From NCBI GenBank assembly GCA_028015205.1, contig CM051518.1, positions 31,028,001-31,092,000 on the forward strand: 64,000 bases of DNA, given 5' to 3'. How positions within the stretch are numbered: position 1 is the first letter of the stretch; each line of letters opens with the position of its first letter. Positions 1 through 29,740 of this stretch are shown in pieces. The position numbers and the translations under genes are program-made. This stretch comes from Mytilisepta virgata (taxonomy: Eukaryota > Mollusca > Bivalvia > Mytilida > Mytilidae). Below the pieces are notes generated by a model that saw only the letters and a list, made by a program, of their open reading frames with translations, was not told the origin of the DNA and made no database searches.

Positions 1-135
1 CAATACATAAATAATAAATATCTGTTAGATTACACTTTGCAAATGCCATACAATTTATAGATGAAATAAGTCAAAAATAAACCTGCTTTCTACAATTTTT
101 ATTTTTGTGTGTATATAACAAGAAAACGACATCAG

Positions 136-414
136 TTAAGGTATCCGGACCATAAATGACCACGTGATTATTTAAAAGTTCCCGGATGTTCCATACAATG
201 CAACTGAAATGACTTCGGTAATTATCGGCAAACTTCGGAAATGCCAATATAACTAACTTATTTTTACAGACTCTGCATATAAGCAACAAAGTGTGTTTCA
301 ACTTGAGAAAAATATATATACAAAATTCCAGCTTTAAACTGTTTGGTTCAGCCATTCACGGTCAAAAAGAGATACAATTTTCGATTATTATCTATTATGG
401 TCCGGATACCTTAA
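136..414. mobile_element. TTAA-flanked MITE with perfect terminal inverted repeats
   Basis: Positions 136-155 and 395-414 are perfect 20-base inverted repeats, TTAAGGTATCCGGACCATAA on the left. Complementarity stops exactly at the outer TTAA on both sides, so TTAA is likely the target duplication and GGTATCCGG the true terminus. The 279-bp interior has no coding capacity. TTAA duplication is the hallmark of piggyBac-type transposases, but the ends do not begin with the usual CCC, so the superfamily is inferred. Confidence 0.7.
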
Positions 415-19644
<19,230 letters not shown>

Positions 19645-20142
19645 CTGTAAAGATAAAAACAAATTAAAATTGAAAGACGTGTGGAATTAACTTCTTATTG
19701 TATATCTTTTTTTAACAAATCACTCAGGCCTGCAGGAGTCAACACTTCAGAATTTAGGGAAGAGAAATGACTTCAAACTTGTAGCCAAATGTGAAAAACT
19801 GTGAATAGAAAAATAAGAATTACTGCATTGTTTTCATCACTGCAAGGCTTCATACACATGGATATAAATGCCTTATCATTAACTTTACTTAGCCAGGGTT
19901 TCACACTAACACTAGCACGCTACTCCGAGACCAGTCAAAATTTGTAGGAGCTAGTTGAAATCAAATAATGATAACCCGACAGGCTAGTCATTTTGTTTGC
20001 AGACAAAGTTCTTTTGAAATCTGTTTAATGCAGTTATTTACATTCTACTGTTTCGTTAAATCAGAGAAGTCAGGAAAATTGTAGTTTTATCCAGTCAGTT
20101 CCGGATGAGTAGGATACTAAAAAATATGAAACAGAAATGAAA

Positions 20143-21157
20143 CTAGAGGCTCTCAAGAGCCTGTATTGCTCACTTGGATTTAACTTTTCACCTTAAGCAG
20201 GACTGAAAATTTAAGTGTTGCAGTCAATTTGGCTGGTTTTTCTATAGGGTACTATGTTAAACTAAGTTCAGCTGTGGCAGCCATCTTGTTTCAACTGGGT
20301 AAGTGGTTTCAGACAATAAGATTTTTAAATGAATTTTCCCATAGGATCCTATATTTAACTAAGGACCAATACTGTCAGGTTTGGTTCCAATTGGCCTTGT
20401 AGTTTCATAGAAGAAGGTTTTTTAAATTCATCCCCCCTTTTTTCTATTTTTAGTAACAGCAGCCATGTCGGTTGGAAGTCTGGAATGCCTGACATACTTT
20501 TAGAAGGGAGCCACCAAAGGATCATTCCACCAAAGTTTGGTCTCAATTGGCCCAGTGGTTTCAGAGGAGATGATCTTTAAAGGAAAGTTACGCCAGATGC
20601 CGTCTTTAAAGGGCAAAAACTCCTATAAGGGGTCCATCAATGATTTTGGTCATGTTGACTTATTTGTAGATCTTACTTTGTTAAACATTTTTGCCATGTT
20701 CAGTTTGTCTTTATCTATAATAATATTCAAGATAACCTAAAACTGTAAAATGTCCTTAAAATTAACAATTCAGGGGCAATTACCCAACTAAGGGTTGACC
20801 GATTCGTCTGAAAATTTCATGGCAAGTAGATCTTGACCAGATGAACATTTTACCCATGTCAGTTTTGCTCTAAATGCTTTAGTTTTTGAGATATAAGTCA
20901 AAAACTACATGTTACCCCTATGTTCAATTTTTAGCCATGAGGGCCATGTTGGTTAGCAGGTGGTGTCATCGGACATATTTTTTAAACTAGATACCCTAAT
21001 TATGCTTTTGGCCAAGTTTGATTCCATTTGACCAAGTAGTTTCAGAAGACATGATTTTTGTAAAAGGTGACAGACGACTAGGACAGATGATGGACGTGAT
21101 AACAGACGCCAAGTGATGAGAATAGCTCACTTGACCCTTTGGGTCAGGAGAGCTAAT
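20143..21157 (-). mobile_element. Family A element, near-complete copy of about 1 kb
   Basis: Left end ACTAGAGGCTCTCAAGAGCCTG holds the small distal hairpin (AGGCTCT/AGAGCCT). Right end GCTCACTTGACCCTTTGGGTCAGGAGAGC is the large hairpin. Phrases such as GGTTTCAGAGGAGATGATC, CTAAAAATTGAA-type text and GCAGCCATG recur as in other copies. No coding capacity. Confidence 0.8.
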
Positions 21158-21834
21158 AAAACGAAACGAAAAGACAATTTTGTGTCAAATGCTGATTCTG
21201 CTCACAATTCATGATTTACTCCAATCGTTTTTTGTTTAATGGGCAATTTAATTGATAATCAATTGATTATACAGAAGCATTGGAGGCATTCTGAATGGTT
21301 CACACTAAAATATTTATATTTTTATTTATAAGAGCTTTTTGTAACTCAAATCTTACACATTATTACAAGTAATGATGATGAATATCAGAAACAAATTACC
21401 AAAGCAATAAGTGAGTGGGAAAAATTCTAAAAGACCAAAATTTAAAATAAAGGTGAATTCAAGAAAATTATACATCTTGCTTGATGACTTCACGGTGATT
21501 TCTGGCCAAAATTTGTATAGTTCATGCAAAACATACACTTCAAAACCAACTTTCCAATTTTAATTGCTTTAAACTTATGTATACTCATACTATGGGGAAA
21601 AAAATATGGTACATGTTTTGTGTAATCTAGTCCTTCTACAGCTTTTCACCCAGATCTACGAAACATTGTTTATGGACAGGTTCCGATTTTGTTGTGCATA
21701 AAGCACTATTTGTAAAACTTATTAAAACTGGTAGTATATCTTTATTAATGCAATGCACCCCAATTAAGGGTATAAGCATACAATATAATACACAAATCAC
21801 AATTCACAATACAGTTTTTAAATATAGGAGGGCT

Positions 21835-22860
21835 ATTTTATAGCGTTATGATAAAAATTTCATGCAGGTAAGTTTTGGTAATTATTTGATAAAATCCTTT
21901 GAATCAAATATTAGTGTACAACAAGGAGATTCCATAAGCCTAAATTTGTTTAAAATTTTAATCAATGATCTTCCAGTCTGTTTTTATTACACATGTGATG
22001 CTTATAGTATTGATAAACTGCTTAAGGTATGCCAATGATGTTGTATGATTATCCTCAACTAAGACAGGTTTGTAGTCATATATTGGTAAATTCGAAAAAT
22101 ATTGTAAATTATGGTGCTTAGATATGAATTTGACCAAAAAAAAACAACCAAAAATTATCTATAATCAAGGTCTAAAAGCTTTTTTTTAAATTGAAAAGTA
22201 ATTTTAGAAATTTGCAACCAGATATCCATACAAATTTACAAATCTTGGATCATAGTTAGTAGTATAGGGAGCAATGGTTTGAGGAATTGTTTGAAGTTCT
22301 TCGACTATATAAGCTTGCGTTAGAGTACATGTATATACTACTGAAGCCAGACTTGTTCAGATCAAATAAAAATGAAAGTTGATTAATTTATATTATGTAT
22401 TCAAATTGTATTTTTATTTTCTGCTATTAGAGCTAATTGAACCAATAGGTGGTAAAATCATAATTGCTGTAAAAACATCTTAATTTCTGTATGTTTAACA
22501 GTGTTAATTGCTGTGTATATTAATAATTATATGTTGACATCTTCTGCAAAAATTTACAAGTTCCAAAAGCCAAAACAGAGCTGTATAAGAAATCTTTAAT
22601 ATATTCAGGATCTATTTTATGGAATAACTTACCAATATCCCTGAAAAAATGAATTTGTAATTTTTACCTGTTCTGAAAATTGTATATTTCATAATTTTTT
22701 ATTTCATTTTTTCATATATGTGTGTTTGTTTGATATTTCATAATTGTTTGTTATATTTCATTGTATTTCATGAGGGCCTCAGGAAAGATTAGTTTTATAG
22801 CTAACTGTGTAACCCTCTTTAAATAAAGAATTATTAATATTATTATTATTATTAATCACT
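21835..22860 (+). pseudogene. Non-LTR retrotransposon 3' fragment, reverse transcriptase broken
   Basis: 21916-21987 reads VQQGDSISLNLFKILINDLP, the RT block with QQGD-S--LF-I-INDLP. About 22026-22045, in another frame, is the catalytic block as RYANDVV instead of YADD, followed by stops. Near 22590-22650 comes SLIYSGSILWNNLP, the C-terminal motif common in these elements. It ends with GAGGGCCTCAGGAAAGATTAG, AATAAAG and a (TTA)n tail at 22830-22855. Inactive; clade not determined. Confidence 0.8.
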
Positions 22861-23104
22861 GATAATAATAATAATTTAAAAAAAAAAATTGTTTTATTTT
22901 TATTCATATTTAATTTATGTCCAAAATTACGGTTCCATTCCAATATAGCATTGTTAATTAGTGAATATGGGACGACCCGGCAAAGGGACCGCTTTGTAGC
23001 TCTGTCGAGTCAAAAGTTGTCATTAATCATTTTTGTAGGCATGTAGCTATGAGTGATAATGCTTCTAAAACACTTTTTCTTATAGGTTACTTCCTATATT
23101 TTTA

Positions 23105-23445
23105 GTGGTACGAGTGTGCTGCAATACAGGGTCGCTTTTTCATGCCCTCCTGGTTAGAAAAGGGTCCGTTTTTCATGTCCTGCTGGTTAGAACAGGGTCA
23201 CTTTTTCATGCCCTGCTGGTGAGAACAGGGTCTTTTTTTAAACAAAGTATTTGTCTACAACAGGATCGCTTATTTAACTGTTTAAGATACAATCTAGAAC
23301 CCGGGTGTAGAACAGCATCTATTTTATACGGTCTAGAACAAGATCATTCCCTTTGCATATTCTGAGCGTGTCTAGAACTGGGTATGTTTTTCAATATTTC
23401 TGTTTACAACAGAGTATGTTCTTCAATGTTTCCTCGTCAGAACAG
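23105..23445 (+). repeat. 33-bp minisatellite, open in frame
   Basis: Units like AGGGTCRCTTTTTCATGCCC then TGCTGGTTAGAAC recur at 33-35 bp near 23127, 23162, 23197 and 23227 with degenerate units to 23445. The unit length is a multiple of three, so an 86-residue ORF with an 11-residue repeat (GSLFHALLVRT) results; I do not regard it as a gene. Confidence 0.7.
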
Positions 23446-23823
23446 GGTATGATTTGGCAAATGCTGTCGGCACAGTTATACCCGAAAGGATAGTCAGTAA
23501 CCCCCCCGCCCCCCCCCCCCCCCGGGTTTTTCACCCGTTTCTTTTCATTCTCATTGAGAATGAAATCGTGGAGTGTGGCGTGAAAAATAAATTCATTTTA
23601 TGTTCGTACCAACTGCAGGTTTTTCCTTCGAGGTCGTGAAGATAAAATTCATTCTGTTAATGATTTGTTACAGACAACTGGTTAATACAGCGTGTTTCGT
23701 CAGCCTGTGTAAAATGGCATAGGTGGGATACACTACAGAAACTGGTATCTAAAATAATTGTGAATGCTCTCCTTCTAATCTAGATAATTATGGTACCAGG
23801 ATATCTATGTGTTAAAAATAGCC

Positions 23824-23919
23824 AATCGAAGCACACTCGGACCTTTCCGTCAATATGGTACTCGACCATTTCGACCAACGTCGATAATATTGACGGAAAG
23901 GTCCGAGTATGTTCCGATT
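23824..23919. repeat. Long hairpin: 33-bp arms, 30-nt loop
   Basis: 23824-23856 and 23887-23919 are reverse complements with 30 of 33 matches; the inner 22 bp (ACTCGGACCTTTCCGTCAAT and the next two bases) are perfect. Its size resembles a miRNA precursor or a tiny palindromic MITE. No flanking element identified. Confidence 0.75.
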
Positions 23920-24879
23920 GAGCGTACCCTTTCACTGCTTTTTATAGGGAGAAAGTAGAGTTTGGAGCCAAGAATTAGAAAAAAAAACGTCTAGGCTTAA
24001 TTAAGGTAATGTCTGAGAAACATGTGCATTTAATTTTACAGTTACATGCGCGTCATGAATTCAGATGTTACCAAATCATTAACTCCCCATCGTGCCATTA
24101 ATTAAATCCACATAATTTTTCAGTCATTTGTTCATGATCAGGTTGGGAATAAACCCTCCAGATGAGGCATAACACCACAATCAGAGGGGTTATTTCTTTA
24201 ATAAGGTATACATTTCCAGTAATTTTTAGAAATCATGAATTCAAATTTAAAAGGGCACATCCGCATATAATTTGCCACAACATTTCAAGACATTATATGT
24301 ATTCCAGGGGCAGGGATAAAGCTAGGGCTCGTCATTTTTGTCATTCACAAATTTATTTTGAAAGTGACGAATGAAATTCTAAGTAGATTAGGATGTTCAG
24401 CTATCGCCAGGTGGAGCTGTTTTTTCAAGAAGTTATTTACAAATTGTGTTAAACAATATCACCTACATGTATCTATAGATGATTTGGGTACCAGATTTAA
24501 CGTTGAGGTAACCAAATTGCCGAGTGTACCCAGATCGCCCACCCCATTTTATTTTGTCATTGTAAACACTGATGGAAAATTTTCTTGTGTGGATGAGTGA
24601 AAAGCTTTAACAGACAGGAACAAACTTTGTGCACTGAAGTCTGGTTGCATGTATTCACGACCTGGGCGATTTGGGTTCCCCTCCAAAATCATGGAACCAC
24701 GTGACCTTTGAGCCGCTGCTGGCAGAAAATCAATGTTTATACATGCTAAATGTATATGTGTAAAACACTTGTGTAGTCTACTTGTTCAAACATAAAAATC
24801 AACAATGTTTTTGTAACAGTTTCTCCGCAGTGGTCGTAAACCACCCTCCAAACTGGGCGAATTGGGTATCCTGATGTTA

Positions 24880-25188
24880 TAATTGTAAAGTCATATGCAG
24901 ATGTGCAATAAAGTTTTAGAGTTTTGATTTTCTAAAATTGGTGCCCACAGGGGGTTGAATTTCAAAAAACTGTCAATTCAAGGTTGTAACCTTAACTACT
25001 CTTTAAATTTTACAATTTATGCATTTTATTTCTATACAGTAAAGTCATGCACCATATGCAGATGTGCAATAAAGTTTTAGAATTTTGATTTTCTAAAATT
25101 GGGGCCCTCAGGGGTCGAAAATCAAAAAGATTTCAGTTTAAGCCTGTGACCTTAACTCCTCTTTCATTTTACAATTTATGCATTTTAT
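24880..25188 (+). repeat. Family D tandem units
   Basis: GCAGATGTGCAATAAAGTTT, TTTTGATTTTCTAAAATTGG and GTTTAAGCCTGTGACC-type text repeat at roughly 170 bp. Interrupted at 25189 by the family C element and resumed at about 26105. Confidence 0.65.
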
Positions 25189-26093
25189 TATACCCCACGC
25201 AACGAGTTGCGGAGAGTATAATGTTTTTGACCCGTCTGTCCGTCCGTCAGTCCTGTTTCTTGTCATCGCAACTCCTCTCAAACCACACAACAGAATTTCA
25301 CGAAACCTTTTTAGATAATAAGGACATACTATGTAGTTGTGCATATCGACAGGAAATTGCGATTCAATTTTTTTTCTAGGAGTTACACCCCTTTGAACTT
25401 ATTTACTTTAATGTACTACTGCAACAGTTTGTCATCGCAACTCCTCTCAAACCACACCACAGAATTTCATGAAACCTTTTCAGATAATAAGGACATACTA
25501 CGTAGATGTGCATGTCGACAGGAAATTGCGATTCAATTTTTTTTCTAGGAGTTACGCCCCTTTGAACTTATTTACTTTAATGTACTACTGCAACAGTTTG
25601 TCATCGCAACTCCTCTCAAACCACACAACAGAATTTCATGAAACCTTTTCAGATAATAAGGACATACTACGTAGATGTGCATATCGACAGGAAATTACGA
25701 TTCAATTTTTTTTCTAGGAGTTACGCCCCTTTGAACTAATTTACTTTAATGTACTACTGCAACAGTTTGTCATCGCAACTCATCTCAAACCACACAACAG
25801 AAATTCATGAAACCTTTTCAGATAATAAGGACATACTACGTAGATGTGCATATCGACAGGAAATTACGATTCAATTTTTTTTCTAGGAGTTAGACCCCTT
25901 TGAACTTATTTGCCTCACTATACTATTACTGTTGACTCCTCTCGCTTGGAATTTAAATTTCCCAACATTCTGCCATTCAAATTAGGATAAATATGTGAAG
26001 GTAAGCATTTGATTGTGTTCATTTTAGTTGTGAAGTGAGATTTTTTTTCTCCAGTGACAATATGAAGACGTGGGGTATGTGAGCGTGCTCACA
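25189..26093 (+). mobile_element. Family C element: hairpin, microsatellite, four 169-bp units, terminal hairpin
   Basis: 25189-25220 is a hairpin (TATACCCCACGCAAC against GTTGCGGAGAGTATA, 12 of 15 paired), followed by GTCTGTCCGTCCGTC (25232-25247). GTCATCGCAACTC recurs at 25262, 25431, 25600 and 25769, exactly 169 bp apart. The right end holds CGTGGGGTAT (26069-26078), inverted relative to ATACCCCACG at the left, and a perfect small hairpin TGTGAGCGTGCTCACA (26078-26093). The units are open in frame, giving short repeated ORFs that are not genes. Confidence 0.8.
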
Positions 26094-26099
26094 AAGGTT

Positions 26100-26510
26100 C
26101 TTTAATTTCTATACAGTATTGTCATAAACTATATGCAGATGTGCAATAAGGTTTTAAAATTTTAATTTCCTGGGTCCATAGGGATTAACATTTGAAATTT
26201 AAGCTTGTGACCTTACATGTAACTTCTCTTTCATTTTGCTAATAATATAATATTGTCCTACACTATGTTTAGTTGGACAATAAGGATTTAGAATATCGAT
26301 TTTTAAACCGGGGGCTCACACAGGTCAGATTTAAGAAATTGTCAGTTTAAGCTTGTGAACTAAGGTTTTTTTTCATTTTTCATTAGGTTTATTGATTTAA
26401 TTTCTTTATAGAATGACTGCATACTACTTTTGGATGGGGAATAAGGTTTCATATTTTTGACTATAGTAAGTGGCCCAACTACTTACATGTATGGGGGGTG
26501 GGGATCACTG
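26100..26510 (+). repeat. Family D units continuing after the C insertion
   Basis: TTTAATTTCTATACAGTATTG and GCAGATGTGCAATAAGGTTT units resume. The end shows ACTGTCGATTCCGACAGT (about 26505-26522), a 7-bp-stem hairpin followed by AGAAATGTCTAGTT, probably the distal end of this element. Confidence 0.6.
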
Positions 26511-26538
26511 TCGATTCCGACAGTAGAAATGTCTAGTT

Positions 26539-26950
26539 ATCCCTGCAATTCGAATGAAGTTCAGGGATATTTGTAATCGGTCTGTCTGTCTGTCCATCTG
26601 TTAGATAATCTTGTCTCCAGAACTCCCCTTTCATTTTGAATTTCATGCATTTAATTTCTATACAGTATTGTCACAAACTGTATGTAGATGTGCAATAAGA
26701 TTTTAGAATTTTGATTATCAAAATTGGGGCCCACATGGATCAAATTTCGAAAATTGGAAATTTAAACTTGTGACCTAAACTCCTCATTCATTTCTCATTT
26801 TATGCTTTTAATTTCTACACAGTATTATCACATATTGTATTTAGATGCGCAATAAGGTTCTCAAATTTTTATTTATAAAAATTGGGGTCCACATGGGTCT
26901 AATTTCCAAAATTGGAAGTTTAAGCTTGTGATATCTAAACTCCTCATATA
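26539..26950 (+). mobile_element. Family D element, hairpin-led copy
   Basis: 26539-26568 is a hairpin (ATCCCTGCAATTC against GAAGTTCAGGGAT, 11 of 13 paired), followed by GGTCTGTCTGTCTGTCC. Then come two or three diverged units with CTCCCCTTTCATTTT, CTATACAGTATTGTCACA, GTGCAATAAGATTTTAGAAT. Ends near GAAACAAGTGAG-type text about 26970. Confidence 0.7.
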
Positions 26951-27249
26951 TTTTTCGTTTTGTTTTAAACAAGTGAGTCTGGCAATTGGAACTTGACAGC
27001 AGTGTTCCAGACTCTCAGTCAAGATGGACATAATCCAGGTCCTGAGAGCCTCAAGTTTCTATCTTTTAGATATAGGGGGTTAAAGGGACCTAAAAGCAAG
27101 GTGGCTGGAATTTTTTTGGTTTTACATCTGGTTTTCCAGTATTTCTGTGTAATGTACATTACATTATCCAACACTTTATTGGGTAAAGCCCATTTACTTC
27201 AATTCTTTTCCTCTCAATATATTGCAGTGGTATCATGCTGCACTTAGTG

Positions 27250-29740
27250 TAGCTCTCTAGGCCATGTGCGCTTATGCCATCACTTTTCTTCTGTCGTCCG
27301 TCGTCTATAAACTTTTCACATTTTTACCCCCTCTGAAAATAATTGGCAGATTGTAACCAAAGTTGGTAGGAATTATGTATTTGATGAACAATGTGGCCGC
27401 CAGAGGCCAATTTTCAAAAATCTCCTCTGAAACTACAGTATGAAATGTTGCAGGATTGATGACAACTATACCCTCTACAGACGACCCACTTCTGGTTGAG
27501 ATTCCACCACTCAGCCGACAGCTGTGGCTGTTCAAAGTTTCCATTGAAACCATATGGCAAGAGACTTTTTATACGACCGCAAAATTTTTGCGGTCGTATA
27601 TTGGTATGACCTTGGCGTCGTCGTCGTCCGAAGACATTTGGTTTTCGCACTATAACTTTAGTATAAGTTAATAGAAATCTAAGAAATTTAAACACAAGGT
27701 TTATGACCACAAAAGGAAGGTTGGGATTGATTTTGGGAGTTTTGGTCCCAACAGTAAGGGGCCAAAAAAGGGCCCAATAAGCATTTTTCTTGGTTTTCGC
27801 ACAATAACTCTAGTATAAGTAAATAGAAATCTATGAAATTTTAACACAAGGTTTATGACCACAAAAGGAAGGTTGGGATTGTTTTTGGGAGTTTTGGTCC
27901 CAACAGTTTAGGAATTAGGGGCTAAAAAAGGGCCCAAATAAGCATTTTTCTTGGTTTTTGCACAATAACTTTAGTATAAGTAAATAGAAATCTATGAAAT
28001 TTAAACACAAGGTTTATGACTACAAAAGGAAGGTTGGGATTGATTTTGGGAGTTTTGGTCCCAACAGTTTAGGAATTAGGGGCCAAAAGGGTCCAAAATT
28101 AAACTTTGTTTGATTTCATCAAAAATTGAATTATTGGGGTTCTTTGATATATGCGGATTCTAACCGTGTATTTAGATTCTTAATTTTTGGTCCCGTTTTC
28201 AAATTGGTCTACATTAAGGTCCACAGGGTCCAAAATTAAACTTAGTTTGATTTTAACAAAAATTGAATTCTTGGGGTTCTTTGATATGCTGAATCTAAAC
28301 ATGTACTTAGTTTTTTTATTATGGGCCCAGTTTTCAAGTTGGTCCAAATCGGGGTCCAAAATTAAACTTTGTTTGATTTCAACAAAAATTGAATATATGT
28401 GGTTCTTCGATATGCTGAATCTAACCATGTATTTAGATTTTGGATATTGGAATACCACAAAGGGATAGTAAGAATTGTCTTTGGTAGTTATGGCTCAAAC
28501 CGTTAAGGAATAAGGTGCAAAAAAGGGGGGAAAGGGTTTCCAGGTTAATGGACAATTAAGTACAAAACATAATTTAAAAGGCAGTGTAAGGTTGGTAATT
28601 GAAACTCATTTGAATATCTCACCTAAACTGCTTTTAAATTATGTATATATTGGAAATTTGCCAAAAACTTTATTATTAAATTTCTGATTTATATATAAAA
28701 GCAAATAATAATGATAAGGCAAGAGATACACGCCAAACAGGATGTGTAAATTATTATAATAAGTATTGTGCAATAGCAAGAAATTTTCAATTGCACAGTA
28801 TTGCGCAATAGCAAGAAATCTTCAATTGAACAGTATTGCGCAATAGCAAGAAATTGATATTTGGGCCCGGTTATCAAATTGGTCCACATTGAGGTTTAAA
28901 GGGTCCAAAATTGAACTTTATTTGATTTCATCGAAAATTGAACTATTGGGGTTCTTTGATATGCCGAATCTAACCGTGTATTTAGATTCTTAATTTTTGG
29001 TCCCGTTTTCAAATTGGTCTACATTAAAGTCCAAAGGGTCCAAAATTAAACTTCTTTAAAATTTTCCATTTTAAATTGGTTATTTCTGATTTATATATAA
29101 AAGCAAATAATACTGATATGGTTTGAAAAGGTAAATTAAAAATTTTTAAGTTCTTAGACCACATTAATTCTGTGTCAGAAACCTATGCTGTGTCAAATAT
29201 TTATTCACAATCCAAATTCAGTGCTGTATCAAGCTTGAATGATGTGTCCATACTTGCCCCAACTGTCCAGGGTTCGACCTCTGCGGTCGTATCAAGCTGT
29301 GCCCAGTGGAGCATTTTATTTGTCAATTGCTCAGGAACTAATGGGCAGGTTTTAACCAAAGATGGCAGGAATGATTTATGGAAGGTCAAGGACCTCTAAC
29401 AACTCTCTACCTCTGGTTATGGTTCGATGAACAACATGGCTGCCAGAGGCCATCTTTGGTTTTGATTGGCCAATTTTCAAAATTCTTCTCCTCTGAAACT
29501 ACATTATGAAATGTTTTGAAACTATGCAGCATAGATGAAGACAGTATCCTCTACAAAATTTCCACTTTTGATGGAGATTCATCAGATCAGCTGATGGCTG
29601 TGGCTGTTCAAAGTTTCCATTGAACCCATAATGATATGTGAAGACTTTTTTTGTTATATCTTCAGGAACTAACAGGCAGACTTTAATCAAAGTTTGCAAG
29701 TATCTCATATGAAAGGACAAATGCAAATAATCCACCTTTT
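27250..29740 (+). mobile_element. Degenerate family A element interrupted by a family B element
   Basis: Starts GTAGCTCTCTAGGCCATGTG, then CTGTCGTCCGTCGTC and the family A body (CCTCTGAAACTACA, AACATGGCTGCCAGAGGCCA). The body is split at 27569 by family B and resumes about 29322 (GTCAATTGCTCAGGAACTAA). The intact-looking sequence at 29646-29675 shows what the unsplit text is like. Confidence 0.6.
27570..29321 (+). mobile_element. Family B element, copy 1 (about 1.75 kb)
   Basis: 27570-27600 is a perfect 31-nt palindrome (TATACGACCGCAAAA, central T, mirror arm). It is followed by GGCGTCGTCGTCGTCCG and body units of about 150-160 bp (TTCGCACTATAACTTTAGTA; GGTTTATGACCACAAAAGGA; CCAACAGTTTAGGAATTAGG). 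28764-28858 holds three 35-bp units with ATTGCGCAATAGCAAGAAAT. The 3' end reads GCGGTCGTATCAAGC and stops at GAGCATTTTATT. No coding capacity. Confidence 0.75.

Noticed and set aside
22440..22470. Possible EPRS1 initiator exon on the minus strand (MILPPIG before a GT)
   Set aside because: The reading would join in phase and resembles the PPxG of EPRS N-termini, but the donor GTTCAA is poor and the sequence sits inside the non-LTR retrotransposon remnant.
24162..24600. Two overlapping ORFs of 70 and 80 residues
   Set aside because: No domain, no splice or start context, and the frames overlap without continuing each other. Not supportable as a gene.
25339..25717. Overlapping ORFs of 69-82 residues with near-identical proteins
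   Set aside because: Produced by the 169-bp tandem units of family C; no coding features beyond repetition.
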